From positions 363,854-427,853 of the forward strand of contig NZ_PVBQ01000003.1 in assembly GCF_002980525.1 (NCBI RefSeq): a DNA stretch of 64,000 nt, given 5' to 3'. The position numbers and the translations under genes are program-made. This DNA comes from Sphingobacterium haloxyli (GTDB lineage Bacteria > Bacteroidota > Bacteroidia > Sphingobacteriales > Sphingobacteriaceae). Positions 41,182-50,173 of this stretch are shown here, one piece after another. A model generated the notes under the pieces. That model did not search any database. It saw nothing but the letters and a program-made list of their open reading frames with translations, and was not told where the DNA came from. Within the stretch, counting starts at the first letter, position 1. Each line of letters opens with the position of its first letter.

Positions 41182-42897
41182 ATGAAAAATGTGCGTGTAA
41201 GACGACATCGATGGAAATGGATTGGCGGGGTTCTGCTTTTGTTCCTTTTGACGGCACTGGTCGTAGGTAGTTATTATATAGGGAATTGGAAGCCTAAGAT
41301 TAAAGGGAAACTGGAAGAAATGGTCCGTCAGAAAAGCCAGGGTCTGTATACGTTGGTTTATGAAGATATGGAATTGCGCGCTCTAACGGGCACAGTGCGT
41401 TTAAGAAATGTTGAATTGGTACCGGATTCTATCGTGTATAACGATCAGGTAGCGACGAAGATTGCACCTGATGATCGTTTTCACGTCAGGTTAGCATCGC
41501 TGGAAGTGGAGGGTGTGAGCCTGTGGTCAGCGCTGATCCGTAAAGAGTTGTCTATCCGGTATGTCACATTGAACGACGCTGAAGTGCGGATACTGAGCGA
41601 GCCTCATGCTTATAATGATACAGTCAAATATAATCGTGACACGGCCTTGTACGATCGTATTAACGATGTGTTCAAATCGATACAGATAGACAAGGTTAGC
41701 GTAGAACATTTAAATATTGTTTATTCAAAAACGGAAAACGGGAGCACGAACGAGATCAAAGCAGATAGTATGCGGTTCCGATTTTACGATATTCTGATCG
41801 ACGAAAACGCAGCCAAGGACTCGATGCGTGTATATTATTGCAAAGCATTGCAGGTAGATATTCCAAAATTTGAATACGACATTCCGAATAGTCCTTACAA
41901 AGTAGGTTTTGACCATCTAGAGATGGATAGCAGGAACAACGAATTGATGCTGGCTAAACTTGGTCTATCGCCTAAGATCAGAAAAGTAGATTATTTCCGG
42001 GACGATAAGCAAAATAAAGCGTTAATTTTTCTAAACTTTGATACCGTTAAGTTAGAAAAGATTCGGTTACGGGATTTGATTGACAGAGAGCGCATTTCTG
42101 CTGCATACGTACACGTAAGAGGCGGCACTGCTTCATTTCATAAGGATAAGCGCTTTCAACAGGATAATGTAAATAAGATAGGAGAGGCTCCCCATCAGAA
42201 GATAATGGGTGTTAATCAGCTTCTATACTTTGATACGATCTTGGTTGACGGTGTGTATCTTTCGTATCATGAACTGAGCGGGAAATACCTTCGTGAGGGC
42301 GTGATTACTTTTGAGAAGGTACATGGTAACATCACCAATCTCACTAACGATACCAGTCAGCTGGAAAAGGATGGTTTCATGCGGGCGGATTTGCGGGCAA
42401 GTTTGATGGGGTCGGGACGATTGCATGCGAGATTTGGCTTCGATATGCTGAGTAAAAATGGTAGTCACTCTTATGCCGGAACTTTAGGAAGTATGGAAGT
42501 ATCAGCTTTCAACCGTATAATTACGCCGTTGCTTAATCTCCAGTTTGCTTCGGGGAACGTGCGTCGCATACGTTTTGACATGCAGGGAAATGACTATAGA
42601 AATTGGGGTAAACTCTATTTTGATTACGATCAACTTAAAGTGAATCTTTTGTATCCTCCCGGTGCGGAAAGCAATAAAAGAGGAAAGCGCGGTATCCTCA
42701 CGTTTTTACTCAACCAGCTTTTAATCAATGATAGCAATCCGGATGCAAATGAAGTGTATCACATTGGAGAGGTAGATTATGAGCGTGTTCCCGAATATTC
42801 TCACTTTAAAACCATTTGGAAGAGTCTGCAGGAAGGTTTGCAACAAACGGTAGGTTTGAGCGAAAGCAGTAAGAGGAAACTGAAGGAAAGGGAGTAA
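41182..42897 (+). CDS. AsmA/DUF748-like protein with N-terminal membrane anchor
   Basis: A 571-residue protein with a single N-terminal membrane helix (about 11-34; GGVLLLFLLTALVVGSYYIG) after a basic start, and a large periplasmic all-beta part. Repeated patterns such as YEDMELRALTGTVRLRNVEL and FDTVKLEKIRLRDLIDRERI resemble AsmA/TamB-type lipid-transfer proteins, where the beta taco spans the periplasm. I cannot assign it with certainty; DUF748-like or Bacteroidota-only families are alternatives. No partner genes are seen. Confidence 0.6.
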   Translation: MKNVRVRRHRWKWIGGVLLLFLLTALVVGSYYIGNWKPKIKGKLEEMVRQKSQGLYTLVYEDMELRALTGTVRLRNVELVPDSIVYNDQVATKIAPDDRFHVRLASLEVEGVSLWSALIRKELSIRYVTLNDAEVRILSEPHAYNDTVKYNRDTALYDRINDVFKSIQIDKVSVEHLNIVYSKTENGSTNEIKADSMRFRFYDILIDENAAKDSMRVYYCKALQVDIPKFEYDIPNSPYKVGFDHLEMDSRNNELMLAKLGLSPKIRKVDYFRDDKQNKALIFLNFDTVKLEKIRLRDLIDRERISAAYVHVRGGTASFHKDKRFQQDNVNKIGEAPHQKIMGVNQLLYFDTILVDGVYLSYHELSGKYLREGVITFEKVHGNITNLTNDTSQLEKDGFMRADLRASLMGSGRLHARFGFDMLSKNGSHSYAGTLGSMEVSAFNRIITPLLNLQFASGNVRRIRFDMQGNDYRNWGKLYFDYDQLKVNLLYPPGAESNKRGKRGILTFLLNQLLINDSNPDANEVYHIGEVDYERVPEYSHFKTIWKSLQEGLQQTVGLSESSKRKLKERE

Positions 42898-42936
42898 TGG
42901 CTATCCGGTTAAAAGAGATTTGCGTAATTTTGAGGC

Positions 42937-44097
42937 ATGTTAAAGTCACCCATTGTAATTGTTGGAGCGGGGCCAGCGGGGTTAATAGCTGCGCAACAAC
43001 TGGCAAAAAAGGGGGTTGAGGTGCACGTCTACGAACAGAATAAAGCCGCGGCACGTAAATTTTTAGTGGCCGGCCACGGTGGGTTTAACCTTACGCATAG
43101 TGAAGATATCGATTCGTTTGTTCAGAATTATGATAAAACCGAAATCCGACGTATTGTCAAATATTTCGATAACAGGGCTACTGTGGAATGGCTTGCGAAA
43201 CTGGGAATCCCGACGTTTATCGGCAGCTCCGGCAAGGTATTTCCGGCAAAGGGAATAAAGCCCATACAGGTATTACAAGCTGTACTCACTAAATTAGTAT
43301 ATGACGGTGTAAAAATACACTATGGCTATCAAATGGTCGATTTTGACGAGAAGGTTGTGACCTTCATTCATCAAGGAGAGTTTATAGGAATCCCTTATTA
43401 TAAACTAATTTTGGGACTAGGCGGCGGATCTTGGTCTAAAACAGGTTCAGATGCGAAGTGGGTGAATATTCTTAAAGCAAAAGGCGTTCAAATCAATGCA
43501 TTGGAACCTGCTAATTCGGGTATGAATACGAAAGACGAATTTTCTTCGCTTGCGGGCCAGGTACTAAAAAATATTCAGTTAAAATTTGCGGAACACAAAA
43601 AGTCGGGTGAAATAGTATTTACATCATACGGTATCGAGGGAGCCCCCGTATATTATCTAAATCGTTTCCTGCGTCAGCATCTTTTTCCGAATCGTCTGTT
43701 TTTAGATTTAAAGCCTACTCACTCGATGGCTTCCATCGAAAAGGAGCTGAAAAACAAGGGAAATGTGGCGGCAACGCTGAGAGATCGACTGAAACTTTCG
43801 CAAACGGCTATACAATTACTGAAATCTTTGGATAAGGAAACCTATACCAACCCTCGTAAATTAGCATTGGCAATCAAAAACTTTTCGATAGAAGTGACGT
43901 CGTTTAGACCTATTGATGAGGTCATTTCTACGGCGGGAGGGGTTTCTTTTGCCGAATTGTCTGCTTCTTTGGAACTGTTAAAGTATCCTAACGTTTTTTG
44001 TGTTGGAGAAATGCTCGATTGGGAAGCGCCTACTGGGGGGTACTTATTGCAAGCTTGCTTTAGTTCTGGTGTGTGGGTTGCGGATAATATAAAGTGA
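42937..44097 (+). CDS. HI0933-type NAD(P)/FAD-dependent oxidoreductase
   Basis: A 386-residue flavoprotein. The FAD motif IVIVGAGPAGLIAAQQLAKK is at about 5-24, then AARKFLVAGHGGFNLTHSED, a signature of the HI0933 family. Internal: YKLILGLGGGSWSKTGSDAK; C-terminal: ISTAGGVSFAEL and CVGEMLDWEAPTGGYLLQAC. It matches the TIGR03862 subgroup, whose substrate is unknown. It lies 39 bases after the AsmA-like gene. Confidence 0.92.
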   Translation: MLKSPIVIVGAGPAGLIAAQQLAKKGVEVHVYEQNKAAARKFLVAGHGGFNLTHSEDIDSFVQNYDKTEIRRIVKYFDNRATVEWLAKLGIPTFIGSSGKVFPAKGIKPIQVLQAVLTKLVYDGVKIHYGYQMVDFDEKVVTFIHQGEFIGIPYYKLILGLGGGSWSKTGSDAKWVNILKAKGVQINALEPANSGMNTKDEFSSLAGQVLKNIQLKFAEHKKSGEIVFTSYGIEGAPVYYLNRFLRQHLFPNRLFLDLKPTHSMASIEKELKNKGNVAATLRDRLKLSQTAIQLLKSLDKETYTNPRKLALAIKNFSIEVTSFRPIDEVISTAGGVSFAELSASLELLKYPNVFCVGEMLDWEAPTGGYLLQACFSSGVWVADNIK

Positions 44098-44158
44098 AAA
44101 AAGACTTAACAAAAGAGGCACTTCGTTGTTATATAGTTAAATATAAAACAACACGAAT

Positions 44159-44665
44159 ATGAGTGCGGAAAATCTTTATAATCAAGAAGCAATAGATAAA
44201 TTAAAGAAAATTGTCGACGAGACTGATATCGGCATGTTAGGTACTTATCCGAAGGGTAGTGAGTATATTCATGCTGTTCCGATGAGCCGGCAGGAAGTCG
44301 ATCAGGAAGGAAATATTTGGTTCCTGTTTTCTTCAGAAAGTGAAACTTACCAACATTTACAGAACACAGCTAAGGTCAGCTTGCTATTTTCTGACGTTCG
44401 AAATTATAGTTTTCTGAGCATTAATGGGACGGCCGAAATAAGTCAAGACACGACCCAGATAGAAAAGTATTGGAATAAGATGGTCGAAGGCTGGTTCGAC
44501 CGAGGAAAAGAAGATCCTCGTATACGTGTGCTAAAGGTCGTGCCTAATGAGGCTCACTATTGGGATACGAAATCAAATAAATTGGTGACTTTTTTTAAAG
44601 TGGCAGCCCGTGCTGTTACGGGAAAAAACATCGAAACCGGCGAGCAAGGCGATTTAAATCTATAG
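44159..44665 (+). CDS. General stress protein 26-like flavin protein (PNPOx fold)
   Basis: A 168-residue split-barrel flavin protein. The pattern IDKLKKIVDETDIGMLGTY then IHAVPMSRQEVDQEGNIWFL and VSLLFSDVRNYSFLSINGTA matches the general stress protein 26 branch of the pyridoxamine phosphate oxidase superfamily, which binds FMN or F420. The C-terminal FFKVAARAVTGKN is family-typical. It is a single gene near the stress-type catalase and Dps neighbours. Confidence 0.88.
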   Translation: MSAENLYNQEAIDKLKKIVDETDIGMLGTYPKGSEYIHAVPMSRQEVDQEGNIWFLFSSESETYQHLQNTAKVSLLFSDVRNYSFLSINGTAEISQDTTQIEKYWNKMVEGWFDRGKEDPRIRVLKVVPNEAHYWDTKSNKLVTFFKVAARAVTGKNIETGEQGDLNL

Positions 44666-44747
44666 GTCTAGACGCTGTACGTGAGGTCTTAATCCCATTG
44701 AACCATTTACGTTCTGCTTGGTTATTTATAATAAGGAAAGGACGGTC

Positions 44748-45869
44748 ATGGCTATGGATAAATATGGAAGTGAGACGTTTAAAAAAAGATTGTTGCGGAT
44801 TGCGCAGATTGCACCGCTATACGAGTCGTTACCTCCAAAATTATACGGAGGAACTGAGCGAATCGTACATTATTTAACAGAAGAGTTAGTTCGACAAGGG
44901 CACAGCGTTACGTTATTCGCCTCGGGAGACTCTGTTACAAAAGCGAAACTGATCACCTGTGTTGATGAGGGGCTACGATTGAAACAAGCTTGCGGTGACC
45001 CTTTAGCCTATCATATTATCCAACTGCAAAAATTGAGTGCGTGTGTCCGTGAATTTGATATTTTACATTTTCACACAGATTATTTGCATTTTCCGTTTAG
45101 CAGTATGTTAAAAATCCCATCAGTTACAACTCTCCACGGCAGGCTAGACATTCCCGAGTTACAGGATATTTACAATACATTCCCGTATCAGAACTTAATT
45201 TCAATTTCGGAAAACCAACGTCTACCCGTGCCGCAGGGGAACTTCGTCAAAACCGTATATCATGGGCTTCCTGAAAACCTCCATCGCCAAGGAGACGGAA
45301 GGGGTGGATACTTTGTTTTTTTAGGACGGATCTCACCCGAGAAAGGTGTTGAAAGAGCAATCGAAATTGCGCTGGCAACGCAAACGAAGCTAAAGATTGC
45401 CGCAAAAATTGATAAGGCTGATTCTGCGTACTTTGAGAAAAAAGTCAAGTTTTTATTGGACCACCCTTTAATAGAATATATCGGGGAAATAAACGAACAA
45501 CAGAAAACCAAGTTTTTAGGCGAGGCCAAGGCCTTGTTGTTTCCTATTGATTGGCCCGAACCTTTTGGACTGGTTATGATCGAAGCGATGGCATGCGGTA
45601 CACCCGTGATTGCGTTTAACAGAGGGGCGGTGCCTGAAATTATGGAAAATAATGTCACGGGGTTTGTGGTAAATTCCGTAGCGGAAGCTATTAATGCAGT
45701 AAGTCGGTTAACATATTTATCAAGAGTAAAGATACGTCGTGTTTTTGAAAGACGTTTCACGGCCGCCTACATGGCCGAAAGCTATGTTGGTGCGTATCAT
45801 TCCGTGGTTGGTGATACGTTCAAAAATGTCTCTCGAAATAGTATACCGATATTAAATAAACCAGCATGA
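44748..45869 (+). CDS. Glycosyltransferase family 4
   Basis: A 373-residue retaining glycosyltransferase of GT-B fold. N-terminal: RIAQIAPLYESLPPKLYGGT then RIVHYLTEELVRQGHSVTLF. C-terminal donor-binding region: YFVFLGRISPEKGVERAIEI, WPEPFGLVMIEAMACGTPVI with the E-x7-E motif, and AFNRGAVPEIM. The ATG at 44748 follows AAGGAAAGGACGG, a good ribosome binding site; an upstream TTG (44718) is unlikely. It overlaps the next gene by four bases (ATGA), so the two are translationally coupled. The acceptor and sugar are unknown. Confidence 0.92.
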   Translation: MAMDKYGSETFKKRLLRIAQIAPLYESLPPKLYGGTERIVHYLTEELVRQGHSVTLFASGDSVTKAKLITCVDEGLRLKQACGDPLAYHIIQLQKLSACVREFDILHFHTDYLHFPFSSMLKIPSVTTLHGRLDIPELQDIYNTFPYQNLISISENQRLPVPQGNFVKTVYHGLPENLHRQGDGRGGYFVFLGRISPEKGVERAIEIALATQTKLKIAAKIDKADSAYFEKKVKFLLDHPLIEYIGEINEQQKTKFLGEAKALLFPIDWPEPFGLVMIEAMACGTPVIAFNRGAVPEIMENNVTGFVVNSVAEAINAVSRLTYLSRVKIRRVFERRFTAAYMAESYVGAYHSVVGDTFKNVSRNSIPILNKPA

Positions 45870-48025
45870 AAGAAGAACTACTACAGGAAGAAGAGTATCA
45901 TATCTCGTCTGATGCCGTGAATTCGGACGAGGTGAATATGGTGTTAAATTATTTGAACACGTTTGCAGTCTTTGATCGGTCGGGGAACATTCATCCCTAT
46001 GGAAAAATGGTACAGGGAATTTATCATGAGGGTACCCGCTTTATAAACAGATTAGTGTTACATGTTAATGGGCAAAAGCCACTCTTACTAAGCGGATCGA
46101 TCAAAGAGGGAAATTCCATCTACTCGGCAGATCTTACCAACCCCATGATAAAAGAATGCAAGATACAGGAAAATTCTATTCATATCGAAAGACATCAATT
46201 TGTTCGGGAAGGTGCTTTTTATGAGGAAATCAAGATTCTTCAATACGAGCCTGAAAATTGCTCCTTTGATCTAAGCTTGGATTTTGATGGGGATTTTAAG
46301 GACATCTTTGAAATTAGAGGGATAAAAAGAAAGGTGGATACCAACAATGCGTACCCCGTTGACCACGATGAGTATTTTGAAACCACTTATTTAGGACTAG
46401 ATGGCATAAGACGTTCTTTTGAAATCTACTTTCAGTCCGACGCGGACTATAGCTTAGAAGGAAATCGAGCTGTCTTTTCCGTTAATTTAACTTCTAAAAA
46501 GGTCGTCACTATTCAGTATTGTATTCATTTCTTGACAGGGGATGAGAAAACAGACACTATTTCCTATGCTGAAGCCAGTGAATTAAACCAGTTTGAGTTA
46601 AATCAAAGCAAAACCTTATTCGCGGAGATTAAGACGTCTAATGCCCAGTTTAACCACTGGTTATACCGGTCGGAGAAGGATTTTATTTCGCTCCTTTCCC
46701 AAACCGATTACGGAAAATATCCGTATGCTGGTGTTCCTTGGTACAATACGCCCTTTGGAAGGGACGGGATAATCGCTGCAATGGAGATCTTATGGATCAA
46801 TCCGGAAATCGCAAAAGGGGTGTTATTATTCTTAGCCGCGAACCAAGCTGTTGATCTAATTCCAGAAAAAGATGCCGAACCTGGAAAAATACTCCATGAA
46901 GCGCGCAACGGTGAAATGGCGAATACAGGCGAAATTCCGTTTAAACAATATTACGGAACAATAGATGCCACGCCTTTGTTTATTATCTTGGCGGGAATGT
47001 ACTATGACCGTACGGGTGATTTGAACTTAGTTAAACAAATTTGGCCGAATATTATGGCTGCGGGCAATTGGATCGATAACTACGGAGATATCGATGGCGA
47101 TGGTTTCGTGGAATATATTCATAAGGCTAAAAATGGTTTGACAAATCAAGGTTGGAAAGATTCCTTTGATTCCATCATGCACGAAAACAATCAACTTGCC
47201 GACCCGCCGATTGCTCTATGTGAAGTTCAAAGTTATGTGTACGGTGCAAAACTTCATGCTGGAAAGCTCGCTCTCGTACTTGGTAACCAAAATGCGTCGT
47301 CGAGACTATATGATGAGGCCGCCGCTTTAAAAAAGAGCTTTAACGAGCGTTTTTGGGATGCCGATTTATCTAGTTTCGTTTTGGCGCTCGACGGTCAAAA
47401 AAAGCCTTGTAGGGTAAAGTCTTCAAATGCTGGACACTGCTTATTTACGGGGATTGCCGACGACGATAAGGCTGCTGTTCTTGCGGACACGCTACTTGCT
47501 TCGGATATGTTTAGCGGATGGGGGGTCAGAACCCTGTCATCATCATCGGGAAGGTATAACCCGATGTCTTATCATAACGGCTCGATCTGGCCTCATGACA
47601 ACGCGTTGATAGCTTACGGGTTATCAAAGTATGGTTTACAAAAGCATGTTTTAAAAATTATGGCGGCCATATTTGATGCCTCATTGTTCATGGAGCTACA
47701 AAGGGTTCCTGAGTTGTATTGCGGTTTTGAGAAACGGCATGGTATAGGGCCTACGGCGTACCCCGTAGCCTGTTCACCACAGGCGTGGGCAGTTGGTACG
47801 GTATTTATGCTGCTGCAATCTTGTTTACGTATCGATATAAATGCTATAAATAAAACAATAACTTTCGATCGAATTATCCTTCCGGATTACCTTCACGAAA
47901 TTCGTCTCACGGATTTAAAACTAGGCAATAAGAAAGGTGGCTTGGTCGTCAACCGTTCGAAATATGGTGAGGTGGGCTTTAATATTCTCAATAAACCGGA
48001 TGATTGGGAGATCGTCATAAACTAG
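45866..48025 (+). CDS. Amylo-alpha-1,6-glucosidase-type (glycogen debranching) protein
   Basis: A 719-residue protein. An N-terminal beta-sandwich domain (about 25-270; FAVFDRSGNIHPYGKMVQGI) precedes an (alpha/alpha)6 barrel. Motifs: YAGVPWYNTPFGRDGIIAAM (about 288-307), TIDATPLFIILAGMYYDRTG, GWKDSFDSI, and SYHNGSIWPHDNALIAYGLS. It is the bacterial AGL-like form paired with a GT4, not the classical GH13 GlgX. The substrate is an alpha-1,6-linked or trehalose-like glucan by inference. The ATG overlaps the GT4 stop; the stop abuts the convergent GSP-synthase-like gene. Confidence 0.88.
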   Translation: MKEELLQEEEYHISSDAVNSDEVNMVLNYLNTFAVFDRSGNIHPYGKMVQGIYHEGTRFINRLVLHVNGQKPLLLSGSIKEGNSIYSADLTNPMIKECKIQENSIHIERHQFVREGAFYEEIKILQYEPENCSFDLSLDFDGDFKDIFEIRGIKRKVDTNNAYPVDHDEYFETTYLGLDGIRRSFEIYFQSDADYSLEGNRAVFSVNLTSKKVVTIQYCIHFLTGDEKTDTISYAEASELNQFELNQSKTLFAEIKTSNAQFNHWLYRSEKDFISLLSQTDYGKYPYAGVPWYNTPFGRDGIIAAMEILWINPEIAKGVLLFLAANQAVDLIPEKDAEPGKILHEARNGEMANTGEIPFKQYYGTIDATPLFIILAGMYYDRTGDLNLVKQIWPNIMAAGNWIDNYGDIDGDGFVEYIHKAKNGLTNQGWKDSFDSIMHENNQLADPPIALCEVQSYVYGAKLHAGKLALVLGNQNASSRLYDEAAALKKSFNERFWDADLSSFVLALDGQKKPCRVKSSNAGHCLFTGIADDDKAAVLADTLLASDMFSGWGVRTLSSSSGRYNPMSYHNGSIWPHDNALIAYGLSKYGLQKHVLKIMAAIFDASLFMELQRVPELYCGFEKRHGIGPTAYPVACSPQAWAVGTVFMLLQSCLRIDINAINKTITFDRIILPDYLHEIRLTDLKLGNKKGGLVVNRSKYGEVGFNILNKPDDWEIVIN

Positions 48026-49168
48026 TTAATGCAGGATTATATGTGGTATGAAACGACTCTGATCGGTAGTGATTGGCATATCAGATTCCCTGAAGGATAT
48101 GCCGCAAGCTTCTTGTCCGATGATCCAGCTGCCGATAATGGAAAAGCCGGTATCTTCACGATGTAAGTTAGCGAGCTCTTGGTATATGTAGCCTTCTTCG
48201 CCGTATTCACCTTCGGTATGGTAGATCATCTGCTTGTCATAATACATCTCGATATTGGCACCTTCGCGGGACAGGATAGGTTTTTTAACAAAATGTTTCA
48301 GATGAGCCGGTCCATTAACATATGCGGCTAAGAGGTGGGGATGATTAGGGAATAACTCCCAGAGAATGGGAAGTATCGCTTTATTGGACAGCAACATCTT
48401 CCAGGATGGTTCTATCCATTGAGCTTGGTTCGGATCGTTTATAATGTGTACGGCGAACTCTTCACGCGCCATCCACTCCCAGGGATATAATTTAAAGATG
48501 GATAAAATGGGTTCGCCTTCTAGGTCTACAAAGCTATTGCCGGCCCAACCAATATCGTCGATGTAGATAAGCTTTGTTTCGATACCTGCCTGAAGTGCGG
48601 TATCCCGGAGATATTCAACGTTCGTGAGATCCTCTAAGGTTTCTTTGGCACAGGAAAAATGCAGTATATCTCCCTTAAGGTAGGGCTTTAATTCGACCCA
48701 ACTTTGTATCAGTCGTTCGTGGACGCTGTTAAACTGGTCTGTAAGCTGGGGAAAGTAGTGGTTCTTCCAATACCACTGCACAATACTGGTTTCAAAGAGC
48801 GACGTCGGTGTATCCGCATTGAACTCCAACATCTTTAGCTCGCCATGCACAGAATCATAGGCAAAATCAAAGCGTCCGTATATGGAAGGTTCGTCATCGT
48901 TCCAGGTTCGCTCAATATGAGGAATCATAAAAGGTGGTATATGGAAATGTTGATACCGTTTGTTTTTGATGATGTACTCGACTGCATCTATGCACATCTG
49001 CCATAGTTCGTTGGTCGCGTTATAGATCAGGTCGGCATCTCGATTACGGATCTCATAATAATAGTCGTCAACCCAATACGGTATACCATCCAGCGTATGG
49101 TAGCCGTATCCAATAGACTCCAAGCGGGACTGCCATTGCGGATCGATACGTAATGTTTTAATCTGCAT
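48026..49168 (-). CDS. Glutathionylspermidine synthase-like ATP-grasp protein (YgiC/YjfC type)
   Basis: A 380-residue ATP-grasp ligase. Conserved parts: HTLDGIPYWVDDYYYEI, IYGRFDFAYDSVHGELKMLE, FNADTPTSLFETSIVQWYW, KKPILSREGANIEMY, and the C-terminal IGSWIIGQEACGISFRESDM. The true GspS amidase domain is absent, so the reaction is amide ligation of an unknown substrate. It overlaps the upstream lipoprotein gene by one base, the same arrangement as ygiB-ygiC, and is convergent with the debranching gene. Confidence 0.9.
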   Translation of the reverse strand: MQIKTLRIDPQWQSRLESIGYGYHTLDGIPYWVDDYYYEIRNRDADLIYNATNELWQMCIDAVEYIIKNKRYQHFHIPPFMIPHIERTWNDDEPSIYGRFDFAYDSVHGELKMLEFNADTPTSLFETSIVQWYWKNHYFPQLTDQFNSVHERLIQSWVELKPYLKGDILHFSCAKETLEDLTNVEYLRDTALQAGIETKLIYIDDIGWAGNSFVDLEGEPILSIFKLYPWEWMAREEFAVHIINDPNQAQWIEPSWKMLLSNKAILPILWELFPNHPHLLAAYVNGPAHLKHFVKKPILSREGANIEMYYDKQMIYHTEGEYGEEGYIYQELANLHREDTGFSIIGSWIIGQEACGISFRESDMPITTDQSRFIPHIILH

Positions 49169-49539
49169 CAGGAACCGTAAGAAGAGCGGGTAGTGGAAGC
49201 TGCGCTACGGCCAAAGCCGCCACGCTGGGCTTGATAGGCCGCGGCCTTCGCGGCATTGTTACCAGCTACGGACTGGGGATGCAAACTGTTATTGGCGTAA
49301 CCGAAGCCGCCGCTCAAATGTCTAAAAGCCATAAACCAGAGCAGCGAGGAGCCCATACCACCCCCGGAATGTCCTTGTGTGTAGTTGTCGGTGACTTCCG
49401 TATAAGCTGCCGTTGTATCTGCACGCATAAATATACGCTGCCTCCCGTCGTTATCCTGTTGATTCTTGGAAGGGGCACAGGAAGCTAATACCGAGGTAAT
49501 TAAAACTAATTTGACACTTTTTGTTGCTGTTTTTCTCAT
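49168..49539 (-). CDS. Lipoprotein, YgiB/UPF0441-like
   Basis: A 123-residue lipoprotein. Signal MRKTATKSVKLVLITSVLAS then CAP, acylation at about Cys21. The mature part is Gly/Ser/Ala-rich with GHSGGGMGSSLLWFMAFRHL and a C-terminal RGGFGRSAASTTRSSYGS, as in UPF0441 proteins. The start is at 49537-49539; an earlier Met (49602) overlaps the next gene's coding part. It shares one base with the gene on each side, so the three genes form an operon with the GSP-synthase-like protein. Confidence 0.75.
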   Translation of the reverse strand: MRKTATKSVKLVLITSVLASCAPSKNQQDNDGRQRIFMRADTTAAYTEVTDNYTQGHSGGGMGSSLLWFMAFRHLSGGFGYANNSLHPQSVAGNNAAKAAAYQAQRGGFGRSAASTTRSSYGS

Positions 49540-49829
49540 TATTGTACAGTTACATAGATAGGTACCTTGCTTAAGGTGGCAGATGAATCCATCGTATTCC
49601 ACGTGCCCGGTGCGATGGCCGTCACAATAGTGTCGCTGGCCGAAGTAATCTGCTCGCCGTTGAACCAGATACGTTGTGTGGTGATATGTAATACCGAGTC
49701 GCCTTTAGTCACCGTTTTTAAAGTGACTTCTCGTGCGGATTTTTTATCCAGTTGTTCCAACGCTCGTTCGCTTTGTTTATGGCAGGACGTGGCGCTGATG
49801 AAGCAAAGTACCGATAATAAATATTTCAT
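49539..49829 (-). CDS. Small hypothetical lipoprotein
   Basis: A 96-residue protein with MKYLLSVLCFISATSCHKQS; acylation expected at Cys16. The mature part looks like a small beta domain (VTKGDSVLHITTQRIWFNGE, APGTWNTMDSSATLSKVPIY). It is the first gene of the three-gene operon and overlaps the YgiB-like gene by one base. Family not recognised; position suggests a partner of the ligase. Confidence 0.7.
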   Translation of the reverse strand: MKYLLSVLCFISATSCHKQSERALEQLDKKSAREVTLKTVTKGDSVLHITTQRIWFNGEQITSASDTIVTAIAPGTWNTMDSSATLSKVPIYVTVQ

Positions 49830-50173
49830 CTATTATTTTTTCTTATGACTGATGAGAGCTCTAGCAAACAATCATTGCCCTGTGCCAACGATTATTTACA
49901 TCTCGGTTTCATATACTGATTTACTTCGCAAATTTAATTAAAATATTGTACATTCCTGCACCGAACGATGTGTAAATATTCTTCATATGCGTACGTTTTG
50001 GGCCACGACGAAAGGTAATGGCAAGTTGCCGACCGATATATACAATTCTTTATCATTCAAAATTATATTTCAACATATAAGGAAATTTATTTTAGGAAAA
50101 CTTTCGCGTGACCCATATGTTCTTCTTTATGTAAATAACTCATTGGAATAGAACGATAAAAAACGAAATTGCC
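49830..50173. promoter_or_regulatory. Spacer between the YgiBC-like operon and catalase
   Basis: AT-rich, 344 bases, with no open frame I can support. It must carry promoters for both divergent transcripts, but I see no good TTTG/TAnnTTTG pair and no strong inverted repeat. Confidence 0.3.

Noticed and set aside
45260..45760. 166-residue antisense frame inside the glycosyltransferase gene
   Set aside because: Low-complexity Ser/Thr/Lys composition and fully inside a well-supported gene on the other strand.
49830..50173. OxyR or PerR site upstream of catalase
   Set aside because: No inverted repeat matching either consensus could be found by eye.
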